From Sphingobacterium sp. xlx-96 (GTDB taxonomy: Bacteria > Bacteroidota > Bacteroidia > Sphingobacteriales > Sphingobacteriaceae), in NCBI RefSeq assembly GCF_011007365.1, contig NZ_WFKM01000014.1:62001-126000 (forward strand): a DNA stretch of 64,000 nucleotides, given 5' to 3'. Every line of letters begins with the position of its first letter. Position 1 is the first letter of the stretch. Below are positions 1 to 8,953 of this stretch, one piece after another. Below the pieces are notes generated by a model, which worked only from the letters and a program-made list of their open reading frames with translations, was not told where the DNA came from and ran no database searches. A program made the translations under genes and the position numbers.

Positions 1-579
1 CCAACCACCAAGTATACGTTCTATATTCTTACTCAAGATACCAATGACACTACTGATCAGTAAGGATGCAATGAGGAGAAAACTAAGTCCAAGTATCATG
101 GAAAAGGATATTAGACGGTTGATAATCAGTTTTATCCAACCTTTTCTTGGTTTTGCTTTAACTTTCCATATGGTATTAATGGAGTTTTGTATATCGACAA
201 AGATGGTGGTAGAGGTGATGATTAAGGTAGAAAAACCTATAATAAGACCAATGTGGGATTTATTTTCAAAAGAGATCTTCTGTATAGCGCTTTCCAACAG
301 TTTAGATATTTCAGGACCGAATAGTTCGGTTAATTCGGACATTACTGTGTCGCGTGCGCCGTCTGGCCCTTCTAAATGGCTGCCATACAGAAATCCCAGG
401 GCCCACACGAGTATAATCAACAGTGGGCCAATGGAGAAAACGGTATAGTAGGCTAGAGAAGCGCTGAGCTTCATACAATTGTCTTCTATAAAGCCGTTTC
501 CTGCATCAACGAGTAGGCGGCCAAAACTCTTTATCTTCTGAATTACTGATTCTTTTTCCTTTACTGTACTATGCTGCAT
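1..579 (-). CDS. YihY/virulence factor BrkB family membrane protein (3' end cut by window)
   Basis: The reading frame opens at an ATG at 579 and runs off the left edge, giving about 193 residues. The protein starts MQHSTVKEKESV and has the family signature KLSASLAYYTVFSIGPLL in its first membrane segment, followed by further hydrophobic segments (IGLIIGFSTLIITSTTIF and LISFSMILGLSFLLIASLL). Family members are inner-membrane proteins of about 300 residues with six or more helices; the old label ribonuclease BN is considered wrong and the transport role is not settled. The start overlaps the last 11 bases of the acyl-CoA synthetase gene on the same strand, so the two are probably co-transcribed. 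The C-terminal third is not visible. Confidence 0.9.
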   Translation of the reverse strand, partial: MQHSTVKEKESVIQKIKSFGRLLVDAGNGFIEDNCMKLSASLAYYTVFSIGPLLIILVWALGFLYGSHLEGPDGARDTVMSELTELFGPEISKLLESAIQKISFENKSHIGLIIGFSTLIITSTTIFVDIQNSINTIWKVKAKPRKGWIKLIINRLISFSMILGLSFLLIASLLISSVIGILSKNIERILGGW

Positions 580-2329
580 AAATGCCTTTAATCGTTGTCT
601 CAAACTTCTGGAGGATGACCTTTCTTTTTAAGGATAGTTTTGGCGTAAGTTCACCGTTGTCTATGGTCCACTCTTTGGGTAGCAATACGAACTTCTTGAT
701 TTGCTCCCAATGTCCAAAGTTAACATTTGCTTTATTAACTTCTTGCTGATACTTTTCTAAAATCTGTTTATTTTCAAGGATTTTTTCTCTGGATTCGAAT
801 GGGATTCCTTTAAATTTGCAGTATTTTTCCAGTTCTTCGAAAGCAGGTACAATCAAAGCTGAGGGAAAGCGTTGATTTTCGCCGATGACCATTACCTGGG
901 CTATTAAAGTAGATTCCATAAGCTTGTTTTCCAATACTTGAGGCGCAACATATTTGCCTCCAGCGGTTTTAAACATTTCTTTTTTACGATCGGTAATCCT
1001 AAGGAAGCCATCCGGAGTCAGTTCGCCAATGTCGCCGGTATGGAAATAATTCTGGGCGTCGATTGCTTCCTTGGTGGCCTCTTCATTTTTGTAGTATCCA
1101 GAAGATATAGAGGGCCCCTTGACTAAAATCTCTCCGTCTTCTGCTATTTTGACATCTAGGTTCTCTAGCACTCGGCCTACAGAACCAAATTTAACATCTT
1201 TTGGATCCCAAGAGTTGACTGCAATAACAGGCGAAGTTTCGGTGAGGCCATATCCTTCAAGTACTTTGATACCAGCAGCCCAAAATACACGGGCTAATCT
1301 TTCCTGAAGTGCTGCCCCCCCAGAAATAATAAAGCGTATGCGTCCTCCGAGTGCTTCTTGCCATTTAGAAAAAATTAGTTTTCGGGCTATACCTAATTTA
1401 AAGTTGTAAAAGGCAGAATTTAAAGCAGGTTCTTTGTATTGATGTCCTAGATTGACAGCCCAAAAGAAAAGTGATTTCTTAATACCGGTAAGTGCTTTTC
1501 CTTTTTCGATGATTTTGTCGTAAACTTTTTCTAAAACACGTGGAACAGTGGTGAAGACCTCTGGTTTTACATCGTTGATATCTACGACAATATTGTCGAG
1601 ATTCTCGGCATAGTAGATATGGACATTTTTGGAAAAGTACATATAGACAACCATCCGTTCGAAAATATGGCACAAAGGCAGAAAGCTAAGTGCTTTATTA
1701 ATGTCATCGGTAAGTAGGTGTCTACTGGCTTCTACGTTGCTGATGACATTTTTGTGCGTCAGACAGACACCTTTCGGTTTGCCTGTCGTTCCTGATGTGT
1801 AAATGAGTGTCAGCAGATCATCGGTGGTTACGGCATCATTGTAGCTTGTTAGGTCAATAGTTTGTTTTTTACCCTCTTCAATTAGCTCATTGAAGTTCTT
1901 GTAAGACGTTATTTGTTCAAAGGTATACAGGTCGATGTTTAAATTATTGTCCTGAGTTACTTTTTTCGCCTTATGGGTTAGGTCTTCATTACTGACAAAA
2001 AGTAGCTTTACATCGGCATCGTTCAATATGTACGTAAGGTCTTGGGCAGAAAGTGTGGGATAGAGGGGGACCAGTGCAATGCCAATTTGATTACAAGCAA
2101 AGTCCACGAGATTCCATTCTGGTCTGTTACCAGACATCAGTGCAACACGGTCTCCTTTTTTCAGTCCTTTGACGAGCATTCCTTTGCTTAGATTGTCGAC
2201 AAGGTCTATTATTTCTTTCTTATCGTACTCTTTCCAACCGTTAGTTTGTCTCTTTGCTAATAAGAGCTCACGGCCTGCTGTTGGGTGATTGTTTTTTAGA
2301 TAATCAAATAATCTTGTTGCACTGCTCAT
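569..2329 (-). CDS. Long-chain fatty acid--CoA ligase (AMP-dependent synthetase)
   Basis: A 586-residue ANL-superfamily enzyme that activates fatty acids to acyl-CoA through an acyl-adenylate. The AMP-binding P-loop YTSGTTGKPKG lies at residues 177-187, the adenine-binding motif GYGLTETSP is near residue 360, and the hinge with catalytic lysine region reads DRKKEMFKTAGGKYVAP near residue 455. Length and motif order fit the long FadD15/ACSL-like subgroup common in Bacteroidota and Actinobacteria. No signal peptide is seen, so it is probably cytosolic or membrane-peripheral. It is the first gene of a probable two-gene unit with the BrkB-like protein, which overlaps its stop. Chain-length preference cannot be read from the sequence. 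Confidence 0.95.
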   Translation of the reverse strand: MSSATRLFDYLKNNHPTAGRELLLAKRQTNGWKEYDKKEIIDLVDNLSKGMLVKGLKKGDRVALMSGNRPEWNLVDFACNQIGIALVPLYPTLSAQDLTYILNDADVKLLFVSNEDLTHKAKKVTQDNNLNIDLYTFEQITSYKNFNELIEEGKKQTIDLTSYNDAVTTDDLLTLIYTSGTTGKPKGVCLTHKNVISNVEASRHLLTDDINKALSFLPLCHIFERMVVYMYFSKNVHIYYAENLDNIVVDINDVKPEVFTTVPRVLEKVYDKIIEKGKALTGIKKSLFFWAVNLGHQYKEPALNSAFYNFKLGIARKLIFSKWQEALGGRIRFIISGGAALQERLARVFWAAGIKVLEGYGLTETSPVIAVNSWDPKDVKFGSVGRVLENLDVKIAEDGEILVKGPSISSGYYKNEEATKEAIDAQNYFHTGDIGELTPDGFLRITDRKKEMFKTAGGKYVAPQVLENKLMESTLIAQVMVIGENQRFPSALIVPAFEELEKYCKFKGIPFESREKILENKQILEKYQQEVNKANVNFGHWEQIKKFVLLPKEWTIDNGELTPKLSLKRKVILQKFETTIKGIYAA

Positions 2330-2572
2330 AATATTCTTGATTTTGAAATTTACAAATGGTACGAACCATATCTGTGGCTTCTATAAATATAGTCAATAGG
2401 GCTGAACAATTGAAATCAAAAAATGTAAAAAAGAGTTGAATGGTATATACCTATTCTTTTTTTTGTGCGTTATATGTTATAATACCTAAGCTGAGGTGTT
2501 GGTAGGTTGGGGCCGGATATAGTTTGCGGAAAATCGCTTTACCATTTGGTTTTTTTTACAAAGGAATTGTTT

Positions 2573-2580
2573 TAATTTTG
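2573..2580 (+). promoter_or_regulatory. Candidate -7 element (TAnnTTTG)
   Basis: TAATTTTG matches the Bacteroidota -7 consensus TAnnTTTG 25 bases before the ATG at 2606. A TTTG at 2545-2548 could be the -33 element, but its spacing of about 24 bases is slightly long. It suggests a leader of roughly 15 bases. Confidence 0.45.
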
Positions 2581-2605
2581 GAGTTTATCGGGATATAATA
2601 TTAAT

Positions 2606-3109
2606 ATGAATAACATTTTACGTAGTTTTTTTTTCGTAGTGGCTTTACTTTTTGTTGGTAAAGATGGTTTTGCTCAACTGGATAGTCAACATGCTTTGGG
2701 AGCTAGATTTGGCTCTGCAACTGGTATTAATTACCGATATACATTATCGGAAGATCGGGCTGTGGAAGGAATTATGAGTATTCAAAGTAACTCTAGATCT
2801 AATCGTTTTCGAGTGGTAGGTCTTTATGAATTTCATAAACCGTTGTCTGGTGCTTTCTCTTGGTACTATGGTTTTGGTGGTAGTGTAGGAAGCTATACGT
2901 ACAAAGCTTATACAGATGCTAACGGTAATCGTTTTGATAAAAAATCAGAGATCGCCTTGAGTGTGGATGGTATTATTGGGGTGGAATATAGTATTCCTAC
3001 AACCCCTTTGTCTATTTCTTTGGATGTTAAACCTTATTTTGATTTTATTCAAGAATCAAGTATTCGTTTGATTGACCCTTTTGGTTTTTCTATCCGTTAC
3101 AAATTTTAA
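2606..3109 (+). CDS. Small outer-membrane beta-barrel-like protein with signal peptide
   Basis: A 167-residue protein starting with a clear signal peptide (MNNILRSFFFVVALLFVGKDGFAQ, cleavage expected after FAQ). The mature part has alternating hydrophobic strands rich in Gly, Tyr and Ser (ALGARFGSATGINYRYTL, WYYGFGGSVGSYTY, SIPTTPLSISLDVKPYFDF) and ends in the aromatic residue F (FGFSIRYKF), as expected of an eight-stranded outer-membrane barrel. I recognise only the general OMP_b-brl type, not a named family or ligand. It stands alone between a divergent acyl-CoA synthetase and a convergent M61 peptidase, with its own candidate promoter upstream. Confidence 0.75.
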   Translation: MNNILRSFFFVVALLFVGKDGFAQLDSQHALGARFGSATGINYRYTLSEDRAVEGIMSIQSNSRSNRFRVVGLYEFHKPLSGAFSWYYGFGGSVGSYTYKAYTDANGNRFDKKSEIALSVDGIIGVEYSIPTTPLSISLDVKPYFDFIQESSIRLIDPFGFSIRYKF

Positions 3110-3141
3110 AGATTGATATTAGGGGAAAAGCCTTCTATCAA

Positions 3142-3254
3142 CGTCATACTGACCTTGTGGAGGTATCTATCAACTATTAAGGACTAGCCTTTGTTTTTAG
3201 ATTTTCGTTTCGAGAGTCCGCCAACTGGCGGATTCTCCGCTTCGGTAGAGATGA
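3142..3254. repeat. Intergenic palindromic element between convergent genes
   Basis: The outer arms around 3142-3168 and 3229-3254 are imperfect inverted copies (CGTCATACTGACC against GGTAGAGATGACG). A nearer-perfect palindrome inside, 3212-3237, has the core TCCGCCAACTGGCGGA. This resembles dispersed intergenic repeats of the TCATTCTGA type and shares the CCGCCA/TGGCGG core with other copies in this window. It may act as a bidirectional terminator, since no other terminator is visible between the two converging genes. Confidence 0.55.
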
Positions 3255-3264
3255 CGATGATGGG

Positions 3265-5001
3265 TTAATTTTTAGCCAGCCATGTAGTACCTAATGTTTT
3301 AGCCGCAGGATCTGCATTGGGGTCTGCTTCTATGCTGTATGCTTTTTTATCTGATAAATGGACTGGAATTTCCAATGTACTGATCAAACCATCCCGCGCA
3401 ATCAATACGGTCAATTGGTCACCATCTTTGGCCCGGGAAAGTATAAAGTCCATTGCTTTTCCTTGTGATTCTAGTCGATAGCCGTTGACTGCGATAAGTT
3501 CGTCTTCAACGTTAAGGCCGGCTACCCACGCGCCAGAGTTGCGGTCGACCTGTTTGACAATGATTCGATTGTCTGAGATAACTGTTTTTACGCCTAGTGT
3601 CACACTTTGCTGTCCCGCGTTGTGATCGACTAATTGGTAGCCTACCTTTTTAAAATAGAGGTTGTAATCCAACTCATATAAGCCATGTGCGGCTAGAAAG
3701 ATGTCGTTTAGATCTACTCCGGTGATATTTTGTGCCAATTCCTGGAATTCATCTTCTTCAAAACCACGGTTCTCTATAATATAGAACTGCTGATAGGCAG
3801 CTTTAAGAACATCATCTAGTCTATGTTTGCCCTGTGTCTCTGAGATAATCTGGATGTCGAGTGCTGCAGCTAACATAGCCCCCTTGTTATAATAGGATAT
3901 GCTGCTGTTTTGCGAGTTCTCGTCAGGTCTATACTGCTTAATCCAAGTGTCAAAACTTGACATCGCTGCACTCTGTAATTTATACCCAGGACGGTTGTAT
4001 ACGGTGTTGAAGTCTATGGCCAACTGTTGAAGATATTCTTTTTCATCAAAGAAACCACATCTACGTATAATCAGGTTGTCGTAATAAGCTGTAAAACCTT
4101 CCATTATCCACAAGGCTGTGGTGTAATTTTCCTGTTCATAATCAAATGGACCTAATGCTCTGGGACGTAGTCGCTTTACATTCCAAAGATGGAAGTACTC
4201 GTGAGCAACAAGGCTTAAATAGTTTTTGTAGGTGCTGGGCTGACTGTAAGCAAATCTGGATGCTGCAAGAACAGTAGAATTAAGATGCTCTAATCCTCCT
4301 GTAGAACTTTGATAATTGTGGGTAATGAATGTGTAATGCGAATTGGGATTAGAACCCCAAATCCGATTTTCTTCACTTATAATTTTTGTTATGTCTTCGG
4401 TCAGTTGTTCCTTATCGTAATCGGCGGTTCCAACCATTGCAAACTCATGTGGGACACCTTCTACTTCGAAGGACCAAACATCTTGATTGCCAATTTCTAT
4501 TGGACTATCGTATAGAATATCGAAGTTAACAGCGCTGTATTCTTTTGCATTGTTTGTTGGTTCAAGTCCTGTCGATACTTTGTGCCAGTGGGTAGGCATT
4601 TCGATGGTTACCTTGGCGGAAAGATCCAAGTGTCCGTCAACGTACATGAACACACCTACTGGACTTAAAAAGGCATGAGAATAGTCAATATGACTAGTCC
4701 TAACAGAGGTTTCGAAAGCGTACACGGCATATTTTATAACTACATCTGTACCTTGGTGTTCTATTCTCCATGTATTTTTACTTGTTTTATATGCTGCGAG
4801 GTCTTGTCCATTTAACGAAGTTGCTGAAAAACGTTCTACATTTTTAGGATATTCCCGGATTAAATAAGATCCTGGTGCCCATACCGGCATTTTGATGTCA
4901 AGGTGATGAACAGAGGAAAATCCCTTAACGTGCATCTGTACTTCTACATAATGTGCTTGTGGTTCGCTGAATGAGAGTGTAAAATGGATTGACGGGTACA
5001 T
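3265..5001 (-). CDS. M61 family metallopeptidase with C-terminal PDZ domain
   Basis: A 578-residue gluzincin. The zinc motif HEYFH is at residues 267-271, followed by WNVKRLRP as in glycyl aminopeptidases; the third ligand is probably the Glu of WIMEGFTAYYD near residue 301. The N-terminal 170 residues are the beta-sandwich that precedes the catalytic domain in M61 enzymes. Residues about 480-550 form a PDZ-like module (GAWVAGLNVEDELIAVNG). No signal peptide is obvious, so location is uncertain. Family members release N-terminal Gly or Ala residues or act as broader aminopeptidases. It is monocistronic in appearance and faces the 5185 kinase gene divergently. Confidence 0.92.
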   Translation of the reverse strand: MYPSIHFTLSFSEPQAHYVEVQMHVKGFSSVHHLDIKMPVWAPGSYLIREYPKNVERFSATSLNGQDLAAYKTSKNTWRIEHQGTDVVIKYAVYAFETSVRTSHIDYSHAFLSPVGVFMYVDGHLDLSAKVTIEMPTHWHKVSTGLEPTNNAKEYSAVNFDILYDSPIEIGNQDVWSFEVEGVPHEFAMVGTADYDKEQLTEDITKIISEENRIWGSNPNSHYTFITHNYQSSTGGLEHLNSTVLAASRFAYSQPSTYKNYLSLVAHEYFHLWNVKRLRPRALGPFDYEQENYTTALWIMEGFTAYYDNLIIRRCGFFDEKEYLQQLAIDFNTVYNRPGYKLQSAAMSSFDTWIKQYRPDENSQNSSISYYNKGAMLAAALDIQIISETQGKHRLDDVLKAAYQQFYIIENRGFEEDEFQELAQNITGVDLNDIFLAAHGLYELDYNLYFKKVGYQLVDHNAGQQSVTLGVKTVISDNRIIVKQVDRNSGAWVAGLNVEDELIAVNGYRLESQGKAMDFILSRAKDGDQLTVLIARDGLISTLEIPVHLSDKKAYSIEADPNADPAAKTLGTTWLAKN

Positions 5002-5121
5002 ATGATGTGTGTTCTTGTTTTGAAACCAAAATCAAAGGTAGGGCTAATGAAGTGGAGTTCAAAATTATATCGGAGATATAAAAAGGTGTATTTTAAAGTT
5101 ATTTTTTGTTTTGATACTGGC

Positions 5122-5148
5122 GAATGCAAAGCATTTTATCTAAGTTTG
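5122..5148 (+). promoter_or_regulatory. Promoter with extended conserved upstream block
   Basis: The -7 element TAAGTTTG lies at 5141-5148, 36 bases before the kinase start. The 27 bases ending here match 22355-22381, upstream of thrS, at 24 of 27 positions, including the run AAGCATTTTATCTA. No TTG at the usual 17-23 base spacing is present, so the block itself may provide the upstream contact. Confidence 0.55.
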
Positions 5149-5184
5149 ACATACAAAAGAATTGTTATTTGTTAAGTAAAAAGA

Positions 5185-6048
5185 ATGATTTTAGTCGCTG
5201 ATAGTGGATCTTCGAGTTCGGACTGGATGTTGAATGTGCCCGATAGTAAACCCTTATTTTTTAAAACAAAAGGTCTTAACCCCTTTTTCGTCAATGAAAA
5301 GGAGATTGAGAGAGTTTTAAAAGATGTTCCTGAAATTATACCGTATATTGAAGAAGTTAAAGAAGTATACTTTTTTGGGGCAGGTTGTATCACTCCTGAC
5401 CGAAGAGAGATCGTTTCTAATGCGTTGACCTTACTTTTTCCCCAAGCTTTTATCGCTGTTGAATCTGATTTGCTGGGGGCTGCGTTTGCAACTTGCGGTA
5501 TGGGAAAGGGGTTGGTTGCTACCTTGGGTACTGGTTCGGATATCAGTTATTATGACGGAGAAAATCTGTTGCCTAGTGTTCATGGCAACGGTTATGTGTT
5601 GGGCGACGAAGGGTCTGGAGCTTGGTTTGGTAAGCGTCTGATTACTAGTTTTCTGTATGGGACCATGCCGAGGGATCTAGCAAAGATTTTTGAAACGAAG
5701 TATCGCATAACCAAGGATATTGTTATCAAAAATGTTTATCAACGCGATAGACCGAACTCTTTTCTGGCTTCATTTACTCCTTTTATGTCGGAGAATAGGT
5801 CACATCCGTTTATCGATAAGCTTCTTACGGATGGGTTTGATGAATTTGTGCGTACTAATATCATGACTTATCCCAATTTTTGGGAATATAAATGCAATTT
5901 TGTAGGCAGTATCGCCTATGTTTTTGATATGCATCTTCACGCTGTCTGTAATCTTCACGGCGTACAGGTTGGAAAGATTTTACGTTCTCCGATAGAGGAG
6001 ATCTTTCATTTTATTATTCAAAGAGAAACAAGTAATATAGGTTATTAA
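5185..6048 (+). CDS. BadF/BadG/BcrA/BcrD ATPase family kinase (GlcNAc kinase-like)
   Basis: A 287-residue ASKHA-fold protein. The phosphate-1 segment is ADSGSSSSDW (residues 4-13), phosphate-2 is LGTGSDISYYDG near residue 113, and GDEGSGAWFGKRL follows. The C-terminal motif VGKILRSPIEEI is shared with the paralog at 10115-10972. Relatives phosphorylate N-acetylglucosamine at the 6-OH. The usual Thr-Lys-Thr of the first phosphate loop (present as STKT in the paralog) is replaced by serines here, so activity or substrate may differ. It is followed 24 bases later by a glutathione peroxidase gene and is probably co-transcribed with it. Confidence 0.85.
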   Translation: MILVADSGSSSSDWMLNVPDSKPLFFKTKGLNPFFVNEKEIERVLKDVPEIIPYIEEVKEVYFFGAGCITPDRREIVSNALTLLFPQAFIAVESDLLGAAFATCGMGKGLVATLGTGSDISYYDGENLLPSVHGNGYVLGDEGSGAWFGKRLITSFLYGTMPRDLAKIFETKYRITKDIVIKNVYQRDRPNSFLASFTPFMSENRSHPFIDKLLTDGFDEFVRTNIMTYPNFWEYKCNFVGSIAYVFDMHLHAVCNLHGVQVGKILRSPIEEIFHFIIQRETSNIGY

Positions 6049-6072
6049 TCCATTTAATAAGGAGACAAGATT

Positions 6073-6585
6073 ATGTTTACAGTAGCATTAATAATGGTGC
6101 TTAATATCATTGCACCGCAACCATCGATTTATGATTTTTCTTTTACTTCTATTGATGGAAAGAAGATTGAATTTTCTGAATTTAAAGGGAAGAAGTTGCT
6201 TATCGTGAATACAGCTTCGAAATGTGGGTTTACAAAACAATATAAGGATCTTCAGGAACTCCATAAGTTGTACGGTGATAAACTGGTCATCATTGGTTTT
6301 CCAGCAAATAATTTTGGGAATCAGGAACCTGGATCTAATGATGATATCAAAGGATTTTGCGAGCAGAATTATGGCGTTAGTTTTTTGATGGCTGAAAAGG
6401 TGGAGGTAAAAGGAGATCAAATCCATCCGTTGTTTAAATTTTTGACCGAGCAACCTAATCCTGATTTTACAGGAGCGATCAAATGGAACTTTGAAAAGTT
6501 TTTAGTTGACGAAAACGGAAAGCTTATCCATCGTTACCGCTCTCAGGTGAATCCGATGGATATGGTGTTGACGGGACAGTTATAA
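6073..6585 (+). CDS. Glutathione peroxidase family protein (thiol peroxidase)
   Basis: A 170-residue GPx-fold protein. The catalytic cysteine is in NTASKCGFTKQY, the glutamine in GFPANNFGNQEPG, and the tryptophan and asparagine in IKWNFEKFLVD. The second cysteine, in IKGFCEQNYG, suggests a two-Cys enzyme that is recycled by thioredoxin rather than glutathione, as is usual for bacterial homologues. The ATG has a good ribosome site (aaggagac 12 bases upstream). The N terminus MFTVALIMVLNII is hydrophobic and may be a short export or anchor segment, so periplasmic location is possible. It reduces hydroperoxides. Confidence 0.93.
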   Translation: MFTVALIMVLNIIAPQPSIYDFSFTSIDGKKIEFSEFKGKKLLIVNTASKCGFTKQYKDLQELHKLYGDKLVIIGFPANNFGNQEPGSNDDIKGFCEQNYGVSFLMAEKVEVKGDQIHPLFKFLTEQPNPDFTGAIKWNFEKFLVDENGKLIHRYRSQVNPMDMVLTGQL

Positions 6586-6587
6586 AA

Positions 6588-6616
6588 AAAGCACTCTTGA
6601 TGGGCAAGAGTGCTTT
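6588..6616 (+). terminator. Rho-independent terminator after glutathione peroxidase
   Basis: Perfect 12-bp stem AAAGCACTCTTG / CAAGAGTGCTTT with a 5-base loop starting two bases after the TAA. The flanking A run on the left means it could also serve minus-strand transcription, but the next gene on that strand ends about 110 bases away. Confidence 0.85.
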
Positions 6617-6725
6617 AAACTAACCAATTTTTAACCTAAATTTTGATGAAACTCATCTTTTTGAAGTACACTACAAAAGTAAGGTGCTCCCTGCATATTT
6701 ATGGCTATTTAAAATTAAGTTTGTG

Positions 6726-7313
6726 TTAAATGTCATTTGCTATATGATAACAATACCTGCATAGTGGTTCGTAGTTTTCTTTTTCTCCCAATAATACGAG
6801 GTTAGCGCTTTCAGCCGTGCGGTGTGAATAAGTTGCCGGAGCACCACAACGTACACATACTGCATGTACTTTTGAGATGTGTTCTGCAATAGCAAGGAGA
6901 GCGGGGATTGGTCCGAAGGGTTTGCCTTGAAAATCCATGTCTAATCCCGCTACAATAACACGTACTCCTCTATTGGCCAGTTGTGTGCATACATAAGGAA
7001 GTTCTTCATCAAAAAACTGGGCTTCGTCTATACCGACGACCTTTGTGTCGCTACTCAATAATAAGATTGCCGAAGAATGGTTTACTGGAGTTGATGGAAT
7101 ACTGTTGCTATCATGTGATACGACTTCTTTGTCTCCATATCGGGTATCGATACTGGGTTTGAATATTTCAACGGGAAGTTTAGCAAATTGCGCACGTCTC
7201 ATTCGACGGATTAATTCCTCTGTTTTTCCGGAAAACATAGATCCACAAATAACTTCTATACTGCCGACCTGCCCCTCTCTTCTATTAAAATATTGTTCAG
7301 AAAATAACATCAT
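6726..7313 (-). CDS. tdk: Thymidine kinase
   Basis: A 195-residue type II thymidine kinase. The P-loop is [14 protein letters not shown] near residue 26, the Walker B-like DEAQFF near residue 95, and the zinc ribbon uses CVRCGAP and CRYC. The lasso-loop region with Tyr and Ser/Thr follows in the C-terminal third. It salvages thymidine to dTMP. Length is normal for the family. The N terminus [22 protein letters not shown] is slightly extended; initiation at the second Met is equally possible. The gene is isolated and divergent from the 7457 gene, as often seen in Bacteroidota. Confidence 0.96.
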   Translation of the reverse strand: MMLFSEQYFNRREGQVGSIEVICGSMFSGKTEELIRRMRRAQFAKLPVEIFKPSIDTRYGDKEVVSHDSNSIPSTPVNHSSAILLLSSDTKVVGIDEAQFFDEELPYVCTQLANRGVRVIVAGLDMDFQGKPFGPIPALLAIAEHISKVHAVCVRCGAPATYSHRTAESANLVLLGEKENYEPLCRYCYHIANDI

Positions 7314-7396
7314 ATATTTTTAAAAAATGCCTTTGAAGATTTGTTAATATATCACAAAAGCTTACTTACGACTGCACGAATATCGAAATTATATCT

Positions 7397-7404
7397 TATT
7401 TTTG
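7397..7404 (+). promoter_or_regulatory. Candidate -7 element (TAnnTTTG)
   Basis: TATTTTTG matches the Bacteroidota -7 consensus 53 bases before the ATG at 7457. No TTG at ideal spacing is clear, so the call rests on the -7 element and position only. Confidence 0.35.
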
Positions 7405-7456
7405 GTATATATAAGATGTAGGATAGTAGTGTTCATTATAAAATTTTACGATACCC

Positions 7457-8281
7457 ATGGCAAAATCTAAAGATCAATTGTTCGCGAAAATAGATAACCT
7501 TCTGTTTGATATTAATTCTAAGTATGAAATATTAAAGTCTAATGAAGAACTCAATGCTTTAGAACTGACGTTGTTGGAAGGTGATATACACTACCTGTCT
7601 AATCGTGTTAAGGCGTTGGGCTATTTTGTAGGATCAGGATTAATAAAGGAAGCTGAATATGAACCTGCGGCTGTTGTGTTTACTCCTCCTTCGGATATTA
7701 TCGCGAAAATAGATGAGCAACCTGTGTATGAAGAAATTGTGGAAGCTCCACAGAGAGTCAACGAAGAGAAAATCGATGTAGGAAATGTGCAAGAGGGATT
7801 TTTTAGTGAATTCGAAAGGAAAGAAGAAAGGCCGTCGAACAGTGAAGAATCTATTGCAGGTGCATCTCCAGAACAACCTATCGTCCGTGAAGTGGTTGAA
7901 GAAGAGAAAGTTTTAATCATTGAGACGGAAACGATAGCTGAACAGCCGGCACGACCATTGACTATAAATGAGTTAATCCAACAGCAGCGGCAGGCGGGTG
8001 TCAATATCACGCAGCAGTTTCAGACATCAACTGCTCAGGAACGCGTTACGGATTTAAGAACTGCGGTAAGCTTGAATGATAAATTATTGTTTATCAAGGA
8101 TTTATTTAATGGTTATAGTTTGGCATACAGTGAAGCTTTAGAACTGTTAAATAGGTTTAATAATTTGGCAGAGGCGGATGCATTCTTGCAGTCGAACTAT
8201 GCGTTGAAAAATGGATGGGCAGAGAAACCGCAGAGTGTGGACAAGTTTTACGTGCTTTTGAGAAAGAAGTTCTCAAACTAA
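7457..8281 (+). CDS. Conserved Bacteroidota hypothetical protein, acidic central linker
   Basis: A 274-residue protein in three parts. Residues 1-75 look helical (KSKDQLFAKIDNLLFDINSKYEILKSN). Residues 76-165 are a low-complexity acidic linker rich in Glu and Pro. Residues 165-274 form a compact helical domain with DLRTAVSLNDKLLFIKDLF and a terminal YVLLRKKF. I recall this C-terminal pattern (DL..A...ND...FI..LF) from unnamed Bacteroidota proteins, but no function. There is no signal peptide or membrane segment. It lies divergently from tdk and ends at a terminator shared with the convergent 8325 gene. Confidence 0.8.
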   Translation: MAKSKDQLFAKIDNLLFDINSKYEILKSNEELNALELTLLEGDIHYLSNRVKALGYFVGSGLIKEAEYEPAAVVFTPPSDIIAKIDEQPVYEEIVEAPQRVNEEKIDVGNVQEGFFSEFERKEERPSNSEESIAGASPEQPIVREVVEEEKVLIIETETIAEQPARPLTINELIQQQRQAGVNITQQFQTSTAQERVTDLRTAVSLNDKLLFIKDLFNGYSLAYSEALELLNRFNNLAEADAFLQSNYALKNGWAEKPQSVDKFYVLLRKKFSN

Positions 8282-8294
8282 ATAATAAAAATAT

Positions 8295-8318
8295 AAAGGG
8301 CGTCTTTTAATGCCCTTT
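8295..8318. terminator. Bidirectional terminator between convergent genes
   Basis: Stem AAAGGGC (8295-8301) pairs with GCCCTTT (8312-8318) over a 10-base loop, flanked by A-rich sequence on the left and T-rich sequence on the right. It sits in the 43-base gap between converging reading frames. Confidence 0.7.
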
Positions 8319-8324
8319 GTATTT

Positions 8325-8807
8325 TTATACTAAATCAAATTTGATCCAGTCGTGCACATCCCGTCCAAATATGAAATATTTAGACTGAATGATTTCTGCA
8401 AGTATCTCGATATCCTGTAAGTAGTTCTCATCGTTTGCGTCGAATTGCGGGCTATGTATTACGTAGAGGTTATTGTTTATGATTGCTTTGGTGTCTTGCT
8501 GTTTCTGGATGAAAGAAGGGACGATGCTGTATAGACTTTCATCCTTCTGAAGAATAATAAATATACCTATGTTCTTATCGAAATCTGAGACTAATTTTCC
8601 TCCGGCAATTTTAACCTTTTCTTGAAGGTCTAAGGAATAGACAATTTGAAAATCATTGCTTTGATCTACTATACAGACGGAAGGAATGGCGTCTGAAGGA
8701 AGGAATTTTAACTTATGCACGATCGTATCAATTTCTTCTTCCCAATGTTCAGCCAATTGGCTGTCTTTTTGCTTTAGTGTAGCAATAATCTCATTGTATT
8801 TTGTCAT
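8325..8807 (-). CDS. Hypothetical protein, 160 residues
   Basis: I do not recognise this protein. It starts MTKYNEIIATLKQKDSQLAEHWEEEIDTIV, has no signal peptide or membrane segment, and ends ILAEIIQSKYFIFGRDVHDWIKFDLV. The middle (IPSVCIVDQSNDFQIVY, LYSIVPSFIQKQQDT) alternates strands and helices and vaguely recalls one lobe of a periplasmic cobalamin-type binding protein, but without the export signal that would go with that. Codon use and composition resemble its neighbours. It is likely monocistronic, divergent from ybaB. Confidence 0.65.
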   Translation of the reverse strand: MTKYNEIIATLKQKDSQLAEHWEEEIDTIVHKLKFLPSDAIPSVCIVDQSNDFQIVYSLDLQEKVKIAGGKLVSDFDKNIGIFIILQKDESLYSIVPSFIQKQQDTKAIINNNLYVIHSPQFDANDENYLQDIEILAEIIQSKYFIFGRDVHDWIKFDLV

Positions 8808-8953
8808 ACTACAAATTTAAGCAGGTATATGGTATAAACCTAATTATGATTGTTATTTTGCGCTACAATCTTGATTTCGTATTTTGGTGGTGAAAAGTAG
8901 TTAAGATACTTTTATTGGTAGATAATGTAAAATTCGAATTAGAGATAAGTATT

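Noticed and set aside
1..448. Plus-strand 134-codon frame at the window start
   Set aside because: It is the antisense shadow of the YihY/BrkB gene, whose membrane-domain motifs are clear on the minus strand.
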